Part shown: positions 1 to 7,475 of the stretch, piece after piece
Position numbering within the stretch: the first letter of the stretch is position 1
How the letters are laid out: each line of letters begins with the position of its first letter
Made by a program: the position numbers and the translations under genes
Notes under the pieces: model-generated
Databases searched by the model: none
The model's input: the letters and a program-made list of their open reading frames with translations, nothing else
What the model was told of the DNA's origin: nothing
From: Corynebacterium sputi DSM 45148
GTDB lineage: Bacteria > Actinomycetota > Actinomycetes > Mycobacteriales > Mycobacteriaceae
Length of the DNA: 64,000 bases
Reading direction: 5' to 3'
Assembly (NCBI RefSeq): GCF_000427865.1
Contig: NZ_ATYV01000009.1
Coordinates: forward strand, 62,001 to 126,000

Positions 1-1155
1 CCGGAGGAGTCCGGTGTGGATGGTGGGGATGTGGAAGAGGGAGACGTCGGGAAGCAGAGTTCTTCGACCGGCATCGATGTGCCCCCGCGCGATGACACTG
101 AGCGCATCGCTTTTGGTAGTTGGGCTGTCGCGACCGGTAAGTCTGCCGGTGGTGTCTTCAACGAACTGCCGGAGCTAGACGAGGCCACCGCGAAGAAGCT
201 CACCGAGCGCCTCTCTGACCGCGTGGAAGTCGAATTTGAGGTTTCCCAGGTGACCAACTGCACCACCATCGAAGAGCTGGCGAATGTCATCCGCCCGTTC
301 ATCGAGGGAGAGGTGGAGAACAACATCCGCGTGCTGCGCGAGCGCCCTGAGGGCTCGACCAGGCCTGCGGTGTTCCTTTTCCACGCTGCCGGTGGTTCGA
401 CGGTCGTCTACAAGCCGCTGGTGCGCAGGCTTCCCGCCGACGTCCCGGTCTACGGAGTCGAGCGCGTTGAAGGCGAACTTTCTGATCGCGTGGCGGAGTA
501 CCTCCCCGCAATCCAGGAAACTGCCGGGGACCACGGCATTGTCCTTGGTGGTTGGAGCTTCGGCGGCATCCTCGCCTATGAAGCCGCACACCAGCTCAAG
601 GCCGATGGCGTGGATCCTGAACTCATCGTTCTTCTGGATGTGGTTCAGGCAGCCAACCCGGCCCCGAACACTCGCGAGGAGATGCACGCACGCTGGGACC
701 GTTGGGCAGCCTTCGCTGGCAAGACGTACGGCCTGGATTTCGAGGTTCCGCACGAGGTGCTGGACCGAGACGGGGAGAAGGGCATGATGGACCTTCTCTC
801 CCAGGTACTAGACATGATGGACAGCTCCGAGCACGGCCTGTCCGGTGGCGCACTGGAGCACCAGAAGTCGTCGTTCGAGGACAACCAGATCCTCGCGCAG
901 GCGGACTTTGCCAACTGGGCGGACGTCTCCGCACCGGTCGTGCTGTTCCGCGCCGAGCGGATGCATGACGGTGCGATTGAGCTCGAACCGTCCTACGCTG
1001 ACATTGATGAGGACGGTGGCTGGTCAGCTATCGTTGACGATTTGGAGATCTACCACCTGCGCGGAGACCACCTCGCAGTGGTGGATGAGCCGGAGATCTC
1101 GAAGGTTGGAGCGCGACTTACCCAGTTGCTCGACGATCTCGACGCAGATCACTGA
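1..1155 (+). CDS. pks13: Polyketide synthase Pks13, C-terminal fragment (ACP-like and thioesterase)
   Basis: The frame is open from base 1, so this is the 3' end of a longer gene. Pks13 performs the final Claisen-type condensation that makes mycolic (corynomycolic) acids. The visible part has a short ACP-like helical region (about residues 45-100 of the open frame) followed by an alpha/beta-hydrolase thioesterase. The thioesterase has the nucleophile motif GGWSFGG, an Asp in VLLDVVQ and a His in RGDHLAVV. In the ACP-like part the place where LDS would carry phosphopantetheine reads LDE, so this copy looks non-functional as a carrier; a working ACP may lie upstream. accD3 follows after 65 bases, the usual pks13-accD arrangement of mycolate producers. 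Confidence 0.93.
   Translation, partial: PEESGVDGGDVEEGDVGKQSSSTGIDVPPRDDTERIAFGSWAVATGKSAGGVFNELPELDEATAKKLTERLSDRVEVEFEVSQVTNCTTIEELANVIRPFIEGEVENNIRVLRERPEGSTRPAVFLFHAAGGSTVVYKPLVRRLPADVPVYGVERVEGELSDRVAEYLPAIQETAGDHGIVLGGWSFGGILAYEAAHQLKADGVDPELIVLLDVVQAANPAPNTREEMHARWDRWAAFAGKTYGLDFEVPHEVLDRDGEKGMMDLLSQVLDMMDSSEHGLSGGALEHQKSSFEDNQILAQADFANWADVSAPVVLFRAERMHDGAIELEPSYADIDEDGGWSAIVDDLEIYHLRGDHLAVVDEPEISKVGARLTQLLDDLDADH
45..55 (+). repeat. Dispersed 11-mer CGTCGGGAAGC, copy 1
   Basis: Exact copy inside pks13, in a low-complexity linker, read there as the residues DVGK. A G/A-rich stretch (about 20-42) precedes it. Confidence 0.8.
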
Positions 1156-1220
1156 CGCCGCAGGCCCCAGACCGGGACCTGCGTAGTAATACACACCTCG
1201 ACGGACAAGGATCGACCGCA

Positions 1221-2771
1221 GTGAGCACCATATCCACAGCAGCGAAGCTCGCGGATCTGCACGCACGCCTCGAGCAGGCGCAGGACCCGGGCAGCGCATC
1301 GGCGAAGGCACGACGTGACGCCGCTGGGATCACCACGCCGCGTCAGCGTGTCGCACGACTGGTCGACGAAGGTTCCTTCGTGGAACTCGGCGCCCTGGCC
1401 CGCACCCCGGGCGATCCGGACGCGCCCTACGGCGACGGCGTGGTCACCGGCACCGCTCGTATCAACGGCCGTCCGGTCGCCGTCTACGCGCACGACAAGT
1501 CCGTGTACGGCGGTTCCGTCGGTGTGGCCTTCGGTAGGAAGGTCTGCGCCCTGATGGACATGGCGACGCGAGTTGGTTGCCCGGTGATCGGTATTCAGGA
1601 CTCCGGCGGAGCCCGCATCCAGGACGCAGTGACGTCCCTGGCCATGTACGCCGAAATCGCTCGCCGTCAGCTGCCGTTGTCCGGCCTGGTGCCCCAGATC
1701 TCCGTCATGCTGGGCAAGTGTGCCGGTGGCGCCGTGTACGCACCGGTGACCACTGACTTCGTTATCGCTGTGCGCGACCGCGCGGAAATGTTCATTACCG
1801 GACCGGAAGTCATCCGCTCCGTCACCGGCGAGGATATCTCCACCGAGGAACTCGGCAGCGCCGAGCAGCAGGCCAAGAACGGCAACGTCTCCTACGTCGC
1901 CAATGACGAACAAGACGCCTTTGACTACGTCCATGACCTGCTCGATCGGCTGCCGACCTCTGTCAACGAGCCGCTCGCTCCGTACTGGGCACCCTCGGAC
2001 GAAGAGACTGACCGCGACCGTTCAGTCGACTCGATCCTCCCGGACGACCCGAATGCTGGTTACGACATCTTCGAGGTGCTCACCCGCATTTTCGACGATG
2101 AAGACTTCGTCGAGATCCAGGGCGACTATGCCCCGAACCTGGTGACCGGCTTCGCCCGCGTGGACGGTCGTACCGTTGGTGTGCTGGCTAACCAGCCGCT
2201 GCACTTGGCTGGCTGCCTCGACGCGGACTGCTCCGATAAGGGCGCGCGTTTCTCCCAAATCTGCGATGCCTACAACATCCCGATCGTCTACGTCGTGGAC
2301 ACTCCGGGCTACCTGCCGGGCGTCCAGCAGGAGAAGGCCGGCATCATCCACCGTGGCTCGAAACTGGGATACGTCCTGGCCCATGCGACGGTGCCGAAGG
2401 TGACCGTCATCGTCCGTAAGGCTTTCGGCGGCGCCTACGCAGTCATGGGTTCGAAGAACCTCGGTGCAGACCTGAACCTGGCCTGGCCGACTGCTCAGAT
2501 CGCTGTCATGGGCGGCGAGGCCGCAGTGGTGATGCTTCAGGGCAAGCAGCTGGCCGCCATGACGCCGGAACAGCAGGTTCCCGCGAAGAAGATGTTCATC
2601 GATTTCTACAACGAGAACATGACCAGCCCGTACGTCGCCGCAGAGCGCGGTTACGTTGACGCGATGATCCAGCCCAGCGAAACCCGCGTCCAGCTCCGCC
2701 GTGCCTTGGCGCAGCTGCAGGACAAAGACGAGCCGCAGGTGAAGAAGAAGCACGAGATCTTCCCGATGTAA
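1221..2771 (+). CDS. accD3: Acyl-CoA carboxylase, carboxyltransferase beta subunit (AccD3/AccD4 type)
   Basis: This 516-residue protein is a full-length biotin-dependent carboxyltransferase. It transfers CO2 from biotinylated AccBC/AccA3 to a long-chain acyl-CoA, giving the carboxyacyl extender used by Pks13. Both crotonase-like halves are present: SGGARIQDAV and GKCAGGAVYAP in the N half, and KAFGGAYAVMGSK and MGGEAAVVML in the C half. The start is GTG at 1221. The place directly after pks13 matches accD3 of C. glutamicum (accD4 in mycobacteria); the paralogue number rests on this position. A strong terminator follows. Confidence 0.93.
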   Translation: MSTISTAAKLADLHARLEQAQDPGSASAKARRDAAGITTPRQRVARLVDEGSFVELGALARTPGDPDAPYGDGVVTGTARINGRPVAVYAHDKSVYGGSVGVAFGRKVCALMDMATRVGCPVIGIQDSGGARIQDAVTSLAMYAEIARRQLPLSGLVPQISVMLGKCAGGAVYAPVTTDFVIAVRDRAEMFITGPEVIRSVTGEDISTEELGSAEQQAKNGNVSYVANDEQDAFDYVHDLLDRLPTSVNEPLAPYWAPSDEETDRDRSVDSILPDDPNAGYDIFEVLTRIFDDEDFVEIQGDYAPNLVTGFARVDGRTVGVLANQPLHLAGCLDADCSDKGARFSQICDAYNIPIVYVVDTPGYLPGVQQEKAGIIHRGSKLGYVLAHATVPKVTVIVRKAFGGAYAVMGSKNLGADLNLAWPTAQIAVMGGEAAVVMLQGKQLAAMTPEQQVPAKKMFIDFYNENMTSPYVAAERGYVDAMIQPSETRVQLRRALAQLQDKDEPQVKKKHEIFPM

Positions 2772-2796
2772 TCCCGTGCTGCGGTGATTCAATGAT

Positions 2797-2832
2797 GCAG
2801 GTGCGCCCCATCTAGGGGCGCACCTGCTTTGT
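2797..2832 (+). terminator. Intrinsic terminator of pks13-accD3
   Basis: A perfect 13-bp stem (GCAGGTGCGCCCC paired with GGGGCGCACCTGC, 2797-2809 and 2815-2827) with a 5-base loop is followed by a T-rich tail, 25 bases after the accD3 stop. Confidence 0.9.
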
Positions 2833-3216
2833 TGTTGGTGGACCCGATCTCGGCGTATGTCGTCTGAAACAGGGGTGGTTTTGGGGGCAAAGGGGTACCT
2901 CGGGGGTGGCGCGACCGGTTAGCGGTGCTACCTGCAGATTGTCTAGATTCTGGCGATTGTGTGATGGATCACCAAAAAGATGTCCTTGGCTCGAACGGGG
3001 AAAGCTAATACCGTTCCGGGCAGTGGTCCAGCCACGTTAACGGTGTTCGGCCCGTCGCCCAGTGCATCGGAGATTGGCGCCGGTAGGTGAACCCCGGGCA
3101 GCGGTGGATGGACCACCTCACATTCCAGATCCGATTTGCTGCAGTCGATGTCATCGGATGCTCCGATTGGCAAAACGGCCGGCGACTACCACTCGAACTG
3201 AGAGACCAGGTGGAAA
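2833..3216. promoter_or_regulatory. Upstream region of adhA with a small palindrome
   Basis: This 384-base stretch has no convincing gene. It holds GTGATggATCAC (2961-2972), a 5-bp inverted repeat around two bases. The half-site spacing is too short for the CRP/GlxR consensus, so a different regulator would be needed. I could not place a convincing -35/-10 pair. Confidence 0.35.
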
Positions 3217-4260
3217 ATGACAAGCTCTGACACGCTTCCTGACCATGTGAACGCGGCGATCGTTCAGAAGTTCGGCACTGAGGTGACCCTCGGATCCATC
3301 GACCTGCCTGAGCCAGGACCGCACCAGGCACTGGTGAAGCTCCACGCCTCTGGTGTCTGTCACACGGACTTGCATGCCCTGGAAGGGGACTGGCCGGTGA
3401 AGCCGGAACCGCCGTTTGTCCCAGGGCATGAGGGGGTAGGCGAAGTTGTGGCCCTCGGCCCCGGCGAGCAGTTCGTGGAAATCGGCGACATGGTCGGCAA
3501 CGTTTGGCTCTGGACTGCCTGCAATGACTGCGAGTACTGCCGCACAGGCCGCGAAACCTACTGCGAGTCTGCGGAGTACGGCGGATACACTGTCGATGGG
3601 TCGTTCGGTGAGTACATGCTCGTGGATACCCGCTACTGCGCTCGCATTCCCGAGGGCTCGGACCCAGTCGAGGTCGCCCCGATCCTTTGCGCCGGTGTGA
3701 CCGTCTACAAGGCGCTGAAGGTCTCAGAGACAAAGCCCGGCCAGTTCATGGTGATCTCGGGTATCGGCGGTCTCGGACACATCGCGGTGCAGTACGCCAA
3801 GGCCATGGGCATGCGCGTGATCGCAGTCGACATCGCGGATGAGAAGCTGGATCTGGCCAAGCGCCTGGGTGCAGAGTTCGTCGTCAATGCGAAGATCGAC
3901 GATCCTGCCGAGGCAGTGCAGGAGTACACCGGCGGCGGCTCCCATGGCGTGCTGGTGACGGCCGTGCACCCGGCAGCGTTCGGTCAGGCGACGGGAATGG
4001 CTCGCCGTGGCGGCACCATTGTTTTCAACGGGCTACCTGCCGGAGATTTCCCGGCGAACATTTTCGACATCGTGCTGCGTGGATTGACGATTCGCGGCTC
4101 GCTTGTCGGAACTCGCCAGGACCTTGAGGAAGCACTGGACTTCTATGCCCGCGGTCTGATTAAGCCGCAGGTCGCCGAGTGCCGACTCGACGACATCAAC
4201 GGAGTACTCGAAGACATGCGCCACGGAAAGATCGACGGGCGCATCGCCATCAAGTACTAA
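3217..4260 (+). CDS. adhA: Zinc-dependent alcohol dehydrogenase
   Basis: This 347-residue medium-chain dehydrogenase interconverts primary alcohols and aldehydes with NAD, typically ethanol and acetaldehyde. The catalytic zinc site is visible as GVCHTD and GHEGVGEV, the structural zinc lobe as four Cys in ACNDCEYCRTGRETYC, and the nucleotide fold as GIGGLGHIAVQYAK. The length and the four-Cys lobe fit the AdhA/AdhP tetrameric class. It converges on the peptide transporter with only ten bases between the stop codons. The ATG at 3217 has a weak upstream AGGTGG. Confidence 0.92.
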   Translation: MTSSDTLPDHVNAAIVQKFGTEVTLGSIDLPEPGPHQALVKLHASGVCHTDLHALEGDWPVKPEPPFVPGHEGVGEVVALGPGEQFVEIGDMVGNVWLWTACNDCEYCRTGRETYCESAEYGGYTVDGSFGEYMLVDTRYCARIPEGSDPVEVAPILCAGVTVYKALKVSETKPGQFMVISGIGGLGHIAVQYAKAMGMRVIAVDIADEKLDLAKRLGAEFVVNAKIDDPAEAVQEYTGGGSHGVLVTAVHPAAFGQATGMARRGGTIVFNGLPAGDFPANIFDIVLRGLTIRGSLVGTRQDLEEALDFYARGLIKPQVAECRLDDINGVLEDMRHGKIDGRIAIKY

Positions 4261-4270
4261 TCCGGTCGAA

Positions 4271-5794
4271 CTACCGGACACCCTCAAATCGGCGCAGGAT
4301 CCACGGGCGCAATGCCAGCAGGACAACGCCGAGGGCGACGGAGATGACACCGAGCGAGATGAAGAAGGTGTTCTCCGCGGCCGGTACGTTCGGGTCGTAG
4401 TAGCCCGCGAGCGTACCGGCGAGGGAAGTACCCACTGCCAGGGCCATCAGCCAGACAGCCATCATGCGGGATGGGAACGCCACCGGAGCGATCTTCGTCG
4501 CCAGGGAGTTTCCCACCGGGGAGAGCATGAGCTCACCCATGGTGAAGAGGAACAGGATGAAGACGATGGCCAGCAGGGGAGTGGAGTTCGCTCCGCCGCC
4601 GGAGAACGGCACGAAGAAGAACAGCGACACGCCAATGATGACGTTCGCGACACCGAACTTGACCGGAGTGGACCACTGGCGGTTACCGAGCTTGGTCCAC
4701 AGTGCTGCGAAGACACCGGAGAAGATGATGATGAACAGCGGGTTGATCGAGTTGATCCACGCCTCCGGCATGGTCCAGCCGAAGATGTTCCGGTCCAGGC
4801 GCTGGTCGGAGTAGATCGCCAGCACGGTGAACTGCTGCTGGAAGATGCCGAAGAACAGCACTCCAGAGATAAACAGCGGGATGAAGCCGAGCAGGCGGCT
4901 TTTCTCCGGGGCAGAGGTCTTCTCTGAGAAGAACATCTGGCACCACAGGACGATCGCGGCGATGAGGGCGACAATCGTGACGGCGTTCGACAGGTGGTTC
5001 AGCGGCAGCAGGCCGGTACCAACCACGGCGATGGCGACACCGGCAACGACGACGCCGGCGCCAGCCCACAGTGCAAACTTGCTGCGGGGCAGGGGATTGG
5101 GGATCTCATGGCCGGCGGCGCCGATGGTGGACTTGCGCATGAGGACGTACTGGATCAAGCCGATAGCCATGCCGATCGCGGCAAGCCCGAAGCCCCAGTG
5201 GAAGCCCTTGACTGCCAGCAGCCAGCCGGTGATCAGCGGACCGAACAGGGCTCCGATGTTGACGCCCATGTAGAAGATCGAGAAACCGGCGTCCCGACGG
5301 GTGTCTTGGCGGCTGTAGAGCTGTCCCAACACCACCTGGGCATTGGTTTTCACACCACCGGAACCGATGGCGATGGCGACTAGACCAATCGCCAATCCCG
5401 GGATGCCCGGAATGAAGGCCAGCGCCAGGTGGCCAAACATGACCAGGATCGCGGAGTAGAAAAGAGTTCGTTCCGAGCCGAGCAGGCGGTCCGCGACCAG
5501 CGACGCCAGCAGCGCCGCCATGTAAACCAGACCGCCGTAGGCACCGACGATGGATGTCGCGGCAGCGGGATCCATGCCGAGTCCGCCTCGGCTGACCTCC
5601 CAGTACATGTAGAAGGCGAGAATGCCCTGCATGCCGTAGAAGCTAAATCGCTCCCACATCTCGATGCCGAACAGGTTAGCCAGGCCCCACGGCTGACCGA
5701 AGAAAGTGCGCTCGTTGTGCGCGTCAGCGGGCTCCGGGGAAAGCTCGCTCTGGGGTCCGGCCGGTTGTGGGGCCGGACTATCTAAATTGGACAT
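4271..5794 (-). CDS. Proton-dependent oligopeptide transporter (POT/PTR family)
   Basis: This 507-residue polytopic membrane protein imports di- and tripeptides with protons. The N terminus carries the family signature FFGQPWGL...EMWERFSFYGMQG, with the ERFSFYG motif of the first helix. About 12-14 hydrophobic segments follow, and YMGVNIGALFGP matches the second PTR signature region. It resembles bacterial DtpT. The ATG has no Shine-Dalgarno sequence but has CATAAT seven bases before it, so the mRNA may be leaderless. Confidence 0.88.
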   Translation of the reverse strand: MSNLDSPAPQPAGPQSELSPEPADAHNERTFFGQPWGLANLFGIEMWERFSFYGMQGILAFYMYWEVSRGGLGMDPAAATSIVGAYGGLVYMAALLASLVADRLLGSERTLFYSAILVMFGHLALAFIPGIPGLAIGLVAIAIGSGGVKTNAQVVLGQLYSRQDTRRDAGFSIFYMGVNIGALFGPLITGWLLAVKGFHWGFGLAAIGMAIGLIQYVLMRKSTIGAAGHEIPNPLPRSKFALWAGAGVVVAGVAIAVVGTGLLPLNHLSNAVTIVALIAAIVLWCQMFFSEKTSAPEKSRLLGFIPLFISGVLFFGIFQQQFTVLAIYSDQRLDRNIFGWTMPEAWINSINPLFIIIFSGVFAALWTKLGNRQWSTPVKFGVANVIIGVSLFFFVPFSGGGANSTPLLAIVFILFLFTMGELMLSPVGNSLATKIAPVAFPSRMMAVWLMALAVGTSLAGTLAGYYDPNVPAAENTFFISLGVISVALGVVLLALRPWILRRFEGVR

Positions 5795-5865
5795 GTCGGT
5801 GATTATGCGCCCATGTCCACGAAAAGCTGGAACTGAATCCGAATCAGCAGGTCAGTTTTGCATCA

Positions 5866-6306
5866 CTAGCCGGTCTGCCGGTTGCTCTCTTTGGACCGTG
5901 CACGCATTGCCAGAAGGTAGCCGGAACGCCATCCGAGAAGCACCAAGCCGCTCATGATCGTGGCGACGAGAATGAAGGACCAGTGCGGCACCGCACCATG
6001 CCGTACTCCCCAAATCGACAGTCCCACAACAACAGTGGCGACCCACACGATGAGTCCAGACGGGACGATCAGCCGCAGGTTTCGGACCATTGCGATCAGG
6101 ACAACCCCGGCGCCAACCGATCCGATGAGGAACGGCCAGTACGTGTTCAGCACATTGGTGAGAGTGAACGGGTCAGACTCGGTGTTATGTGCGAGCCGCG
6201 CCAGAATCGCGAACACCAATACCGCGAGAGCGTCCCACAGGATCGCGGGCACAGAGGATCTCTGGTCGGCACCTGCGGTGGTGTCGGTGGCGGCGGATGC
6301 GGACAT
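5866..6306 (-). CDS. DUF3054 membrane protein
   Basis: This 146-residue protein has four hydrophobic segments and matches the DUF3054 pattern (ILARLAHN, then a region around VLNTYWPFLIGSVGAG). DUF3054 proteins are small actinobacterial membrane proteins of unknown function. It lies five bases downstream of the flippase-like gene and could be its last operon partner. The C terminus ends in a basic tail (RARSKESNRQTG). Confidence 0.75.
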   Translation of the reverse strand: MSASAATDTTAGADQRSSVPAILWDALAVLVFAILARLAHNTESDPFTLTNVLNTYWPFLIGSVGAGVVLIAMVRNLRLIVPSGLIVWVATVVVGLSIWGVRHGAVPHWSFILVATIMSGLVLLGWRSGYLLAMRARSKESNRQTG

Positions 6307-6311
6307 TGTTC

Positions 6312-7475
6312 TTACTCCTTGAGATCGGGCTGGGTCTCAGTGGACCCGGTAGTGCTTCCGCCGTCGGAGAATTCCGGCGTGGAGTGGTCGGTGGGTGGGC
6401 CATCGGAGGCGTCGGGAAGCGAAATCTTTTGCTTGTGCTCCACCTGCGGGCGGGGACGCTCGCCACCGTAACTGACAAAGAAGATAATCCAACCGACGAC
6501 GACAGGGATGATCAGCGACATGATTCGGTAGATGAGGATCGCAGCAAATGCCTCCGATGCGCCGAGTCCGGCCGCCATCAGTGTGCCGGTCAGCAGAGCC
6601 TCGACGGGGCCGACGCCGCCGGGGGTTGCCTGCAAGAATCCGGCGACCTTACCGGTGACAAATGCGAGCAGCACTGCCGTGACGGAGATGTCTTCGACTC
6701 CGATTGCGCGGATGGCCGCGTACAAACACAGCACGTCCGCCAGCCAATTCACCATCGACCAACTGAAGACTACGAACAGACGCCACGGGCCGACCTTGAC
6801 CTCAGTTAGCTGGCGGATGGTGATGCGGGTTTTCTCCGCACCATGGTTCGGCGGAAGCTTGCGCATCCGGTTGGTCAGCGACAGGCCCCATAGTGCGATC
6901 TTCTCGATGAGCACCGTGTTGCGGGAAAACCACCACAGCAGCAAGGTCAGTGCCAGGACACCGGCACCTGCCCCGATCAGCATCGACGGTGCTGGGGCGG
7001 AGCCGATGAAGAACAAGCTCACGACGGCCAAGACGGCGAGTCCCAGGAAACTCAAGGCGCCAGAGAGAAGGATGAACCAGCTGATAATGACCGGCGAGGC
7101 GCCCCATTGATACTGGCGGCGGGCCTGCAAAGCCGTGGAGAACGCAGCGCCACCTGGCACGGTCGCTGACCATGCATTAGAGGCAAGTACTAGGGAATTA
7201 GTGGCGCGTCGGGTTGCTCGCGGGACTCCTGCTGCTTGGTAGAGAAGTCGCATGACCTGAGCCATCGAGAACAACGCGACGACGACAGAGACAAAAGAGA
7301 TCAGCAGCCATAATGGGTCAGCATTAATGACCGCGTGCCAGGCGTTCACCAGGATCTCCTGGTTGATAAACGCCAGATAAATGCCGACCCCCAGGATGAC
7401 CACAGCGAAACCCCACCGGACCCAAGGGGACCCGATGGTGCGTTTCGTCGTGGACATCAACTGCGAGGAATTCAT
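6312..7475 (-). CDS. Flippase-like membrane protein (lysylphosphatidylglycerol synthetase TM domain, UPF0104)
   Basis: This protein of about 387 residues has many membrane segments and the UPF0104 pattern, including TPGGVGPVEALLTG. Members are related to the flippase part of MprF and are thought to move or protect lipids; the substrate here is unknown. I chose the ATG at 7475 because it overlaps the cmpL1 stop as ATGA. An in-frame start at 7526 would add 17 residues and overlap cmpL1 more. The acidic cytoplasmic tail contains one copy of the dispersed 11-mer, read as LPDAS. Confidence 0.82.
   Translation of the reverse strand: MNSSQLMSTTKRTIGSPWVRWGFAVVILGVGIYLAFINQEILVNAWHAVINADPLWLLISFVSVVVALFSMAQVMRLLYQAAGVPRATRRATNSLVLASNAWSATVPGGAAFSTALQARRQYQWGASPVIISWFILLSGALSFLGLAVLAVVSLFFIGSAPAPSMLIGAGAGVLALTLLLWWFSRNTVLIEKIALWGLSLTNRMRKLPPNHGAEKTRITIRQLTEVKVGPWRLFVVFSWSMVNWLADVLCLYAAIRAIGVEDISVTAVLLAFVTGKVAGFLQATPGGVGPVEALLTGTLMAAGLGASEAFAAILIYRIMSLIIPVVVGWIIFFVSYGGERPRPQVEHKQKISLPDASDGPPTDHSTPEFSDGGSTTGSTETQPDLKE
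6410..6420 (+). repeat. Dispersed 11-mer CGTCGGGAAGC, copy 2
   Basis: Exact copy inside the C-terminal tail codons of the flippase-like gene, on the strand opposite to the gene. Confidence 0.8.

Noticed and set aside
2961..2972. GTGATggATCAC as a CRP/GlxR site
   Set aside because: Only four bases separate GTGA and TCAC; the consensus needs six.
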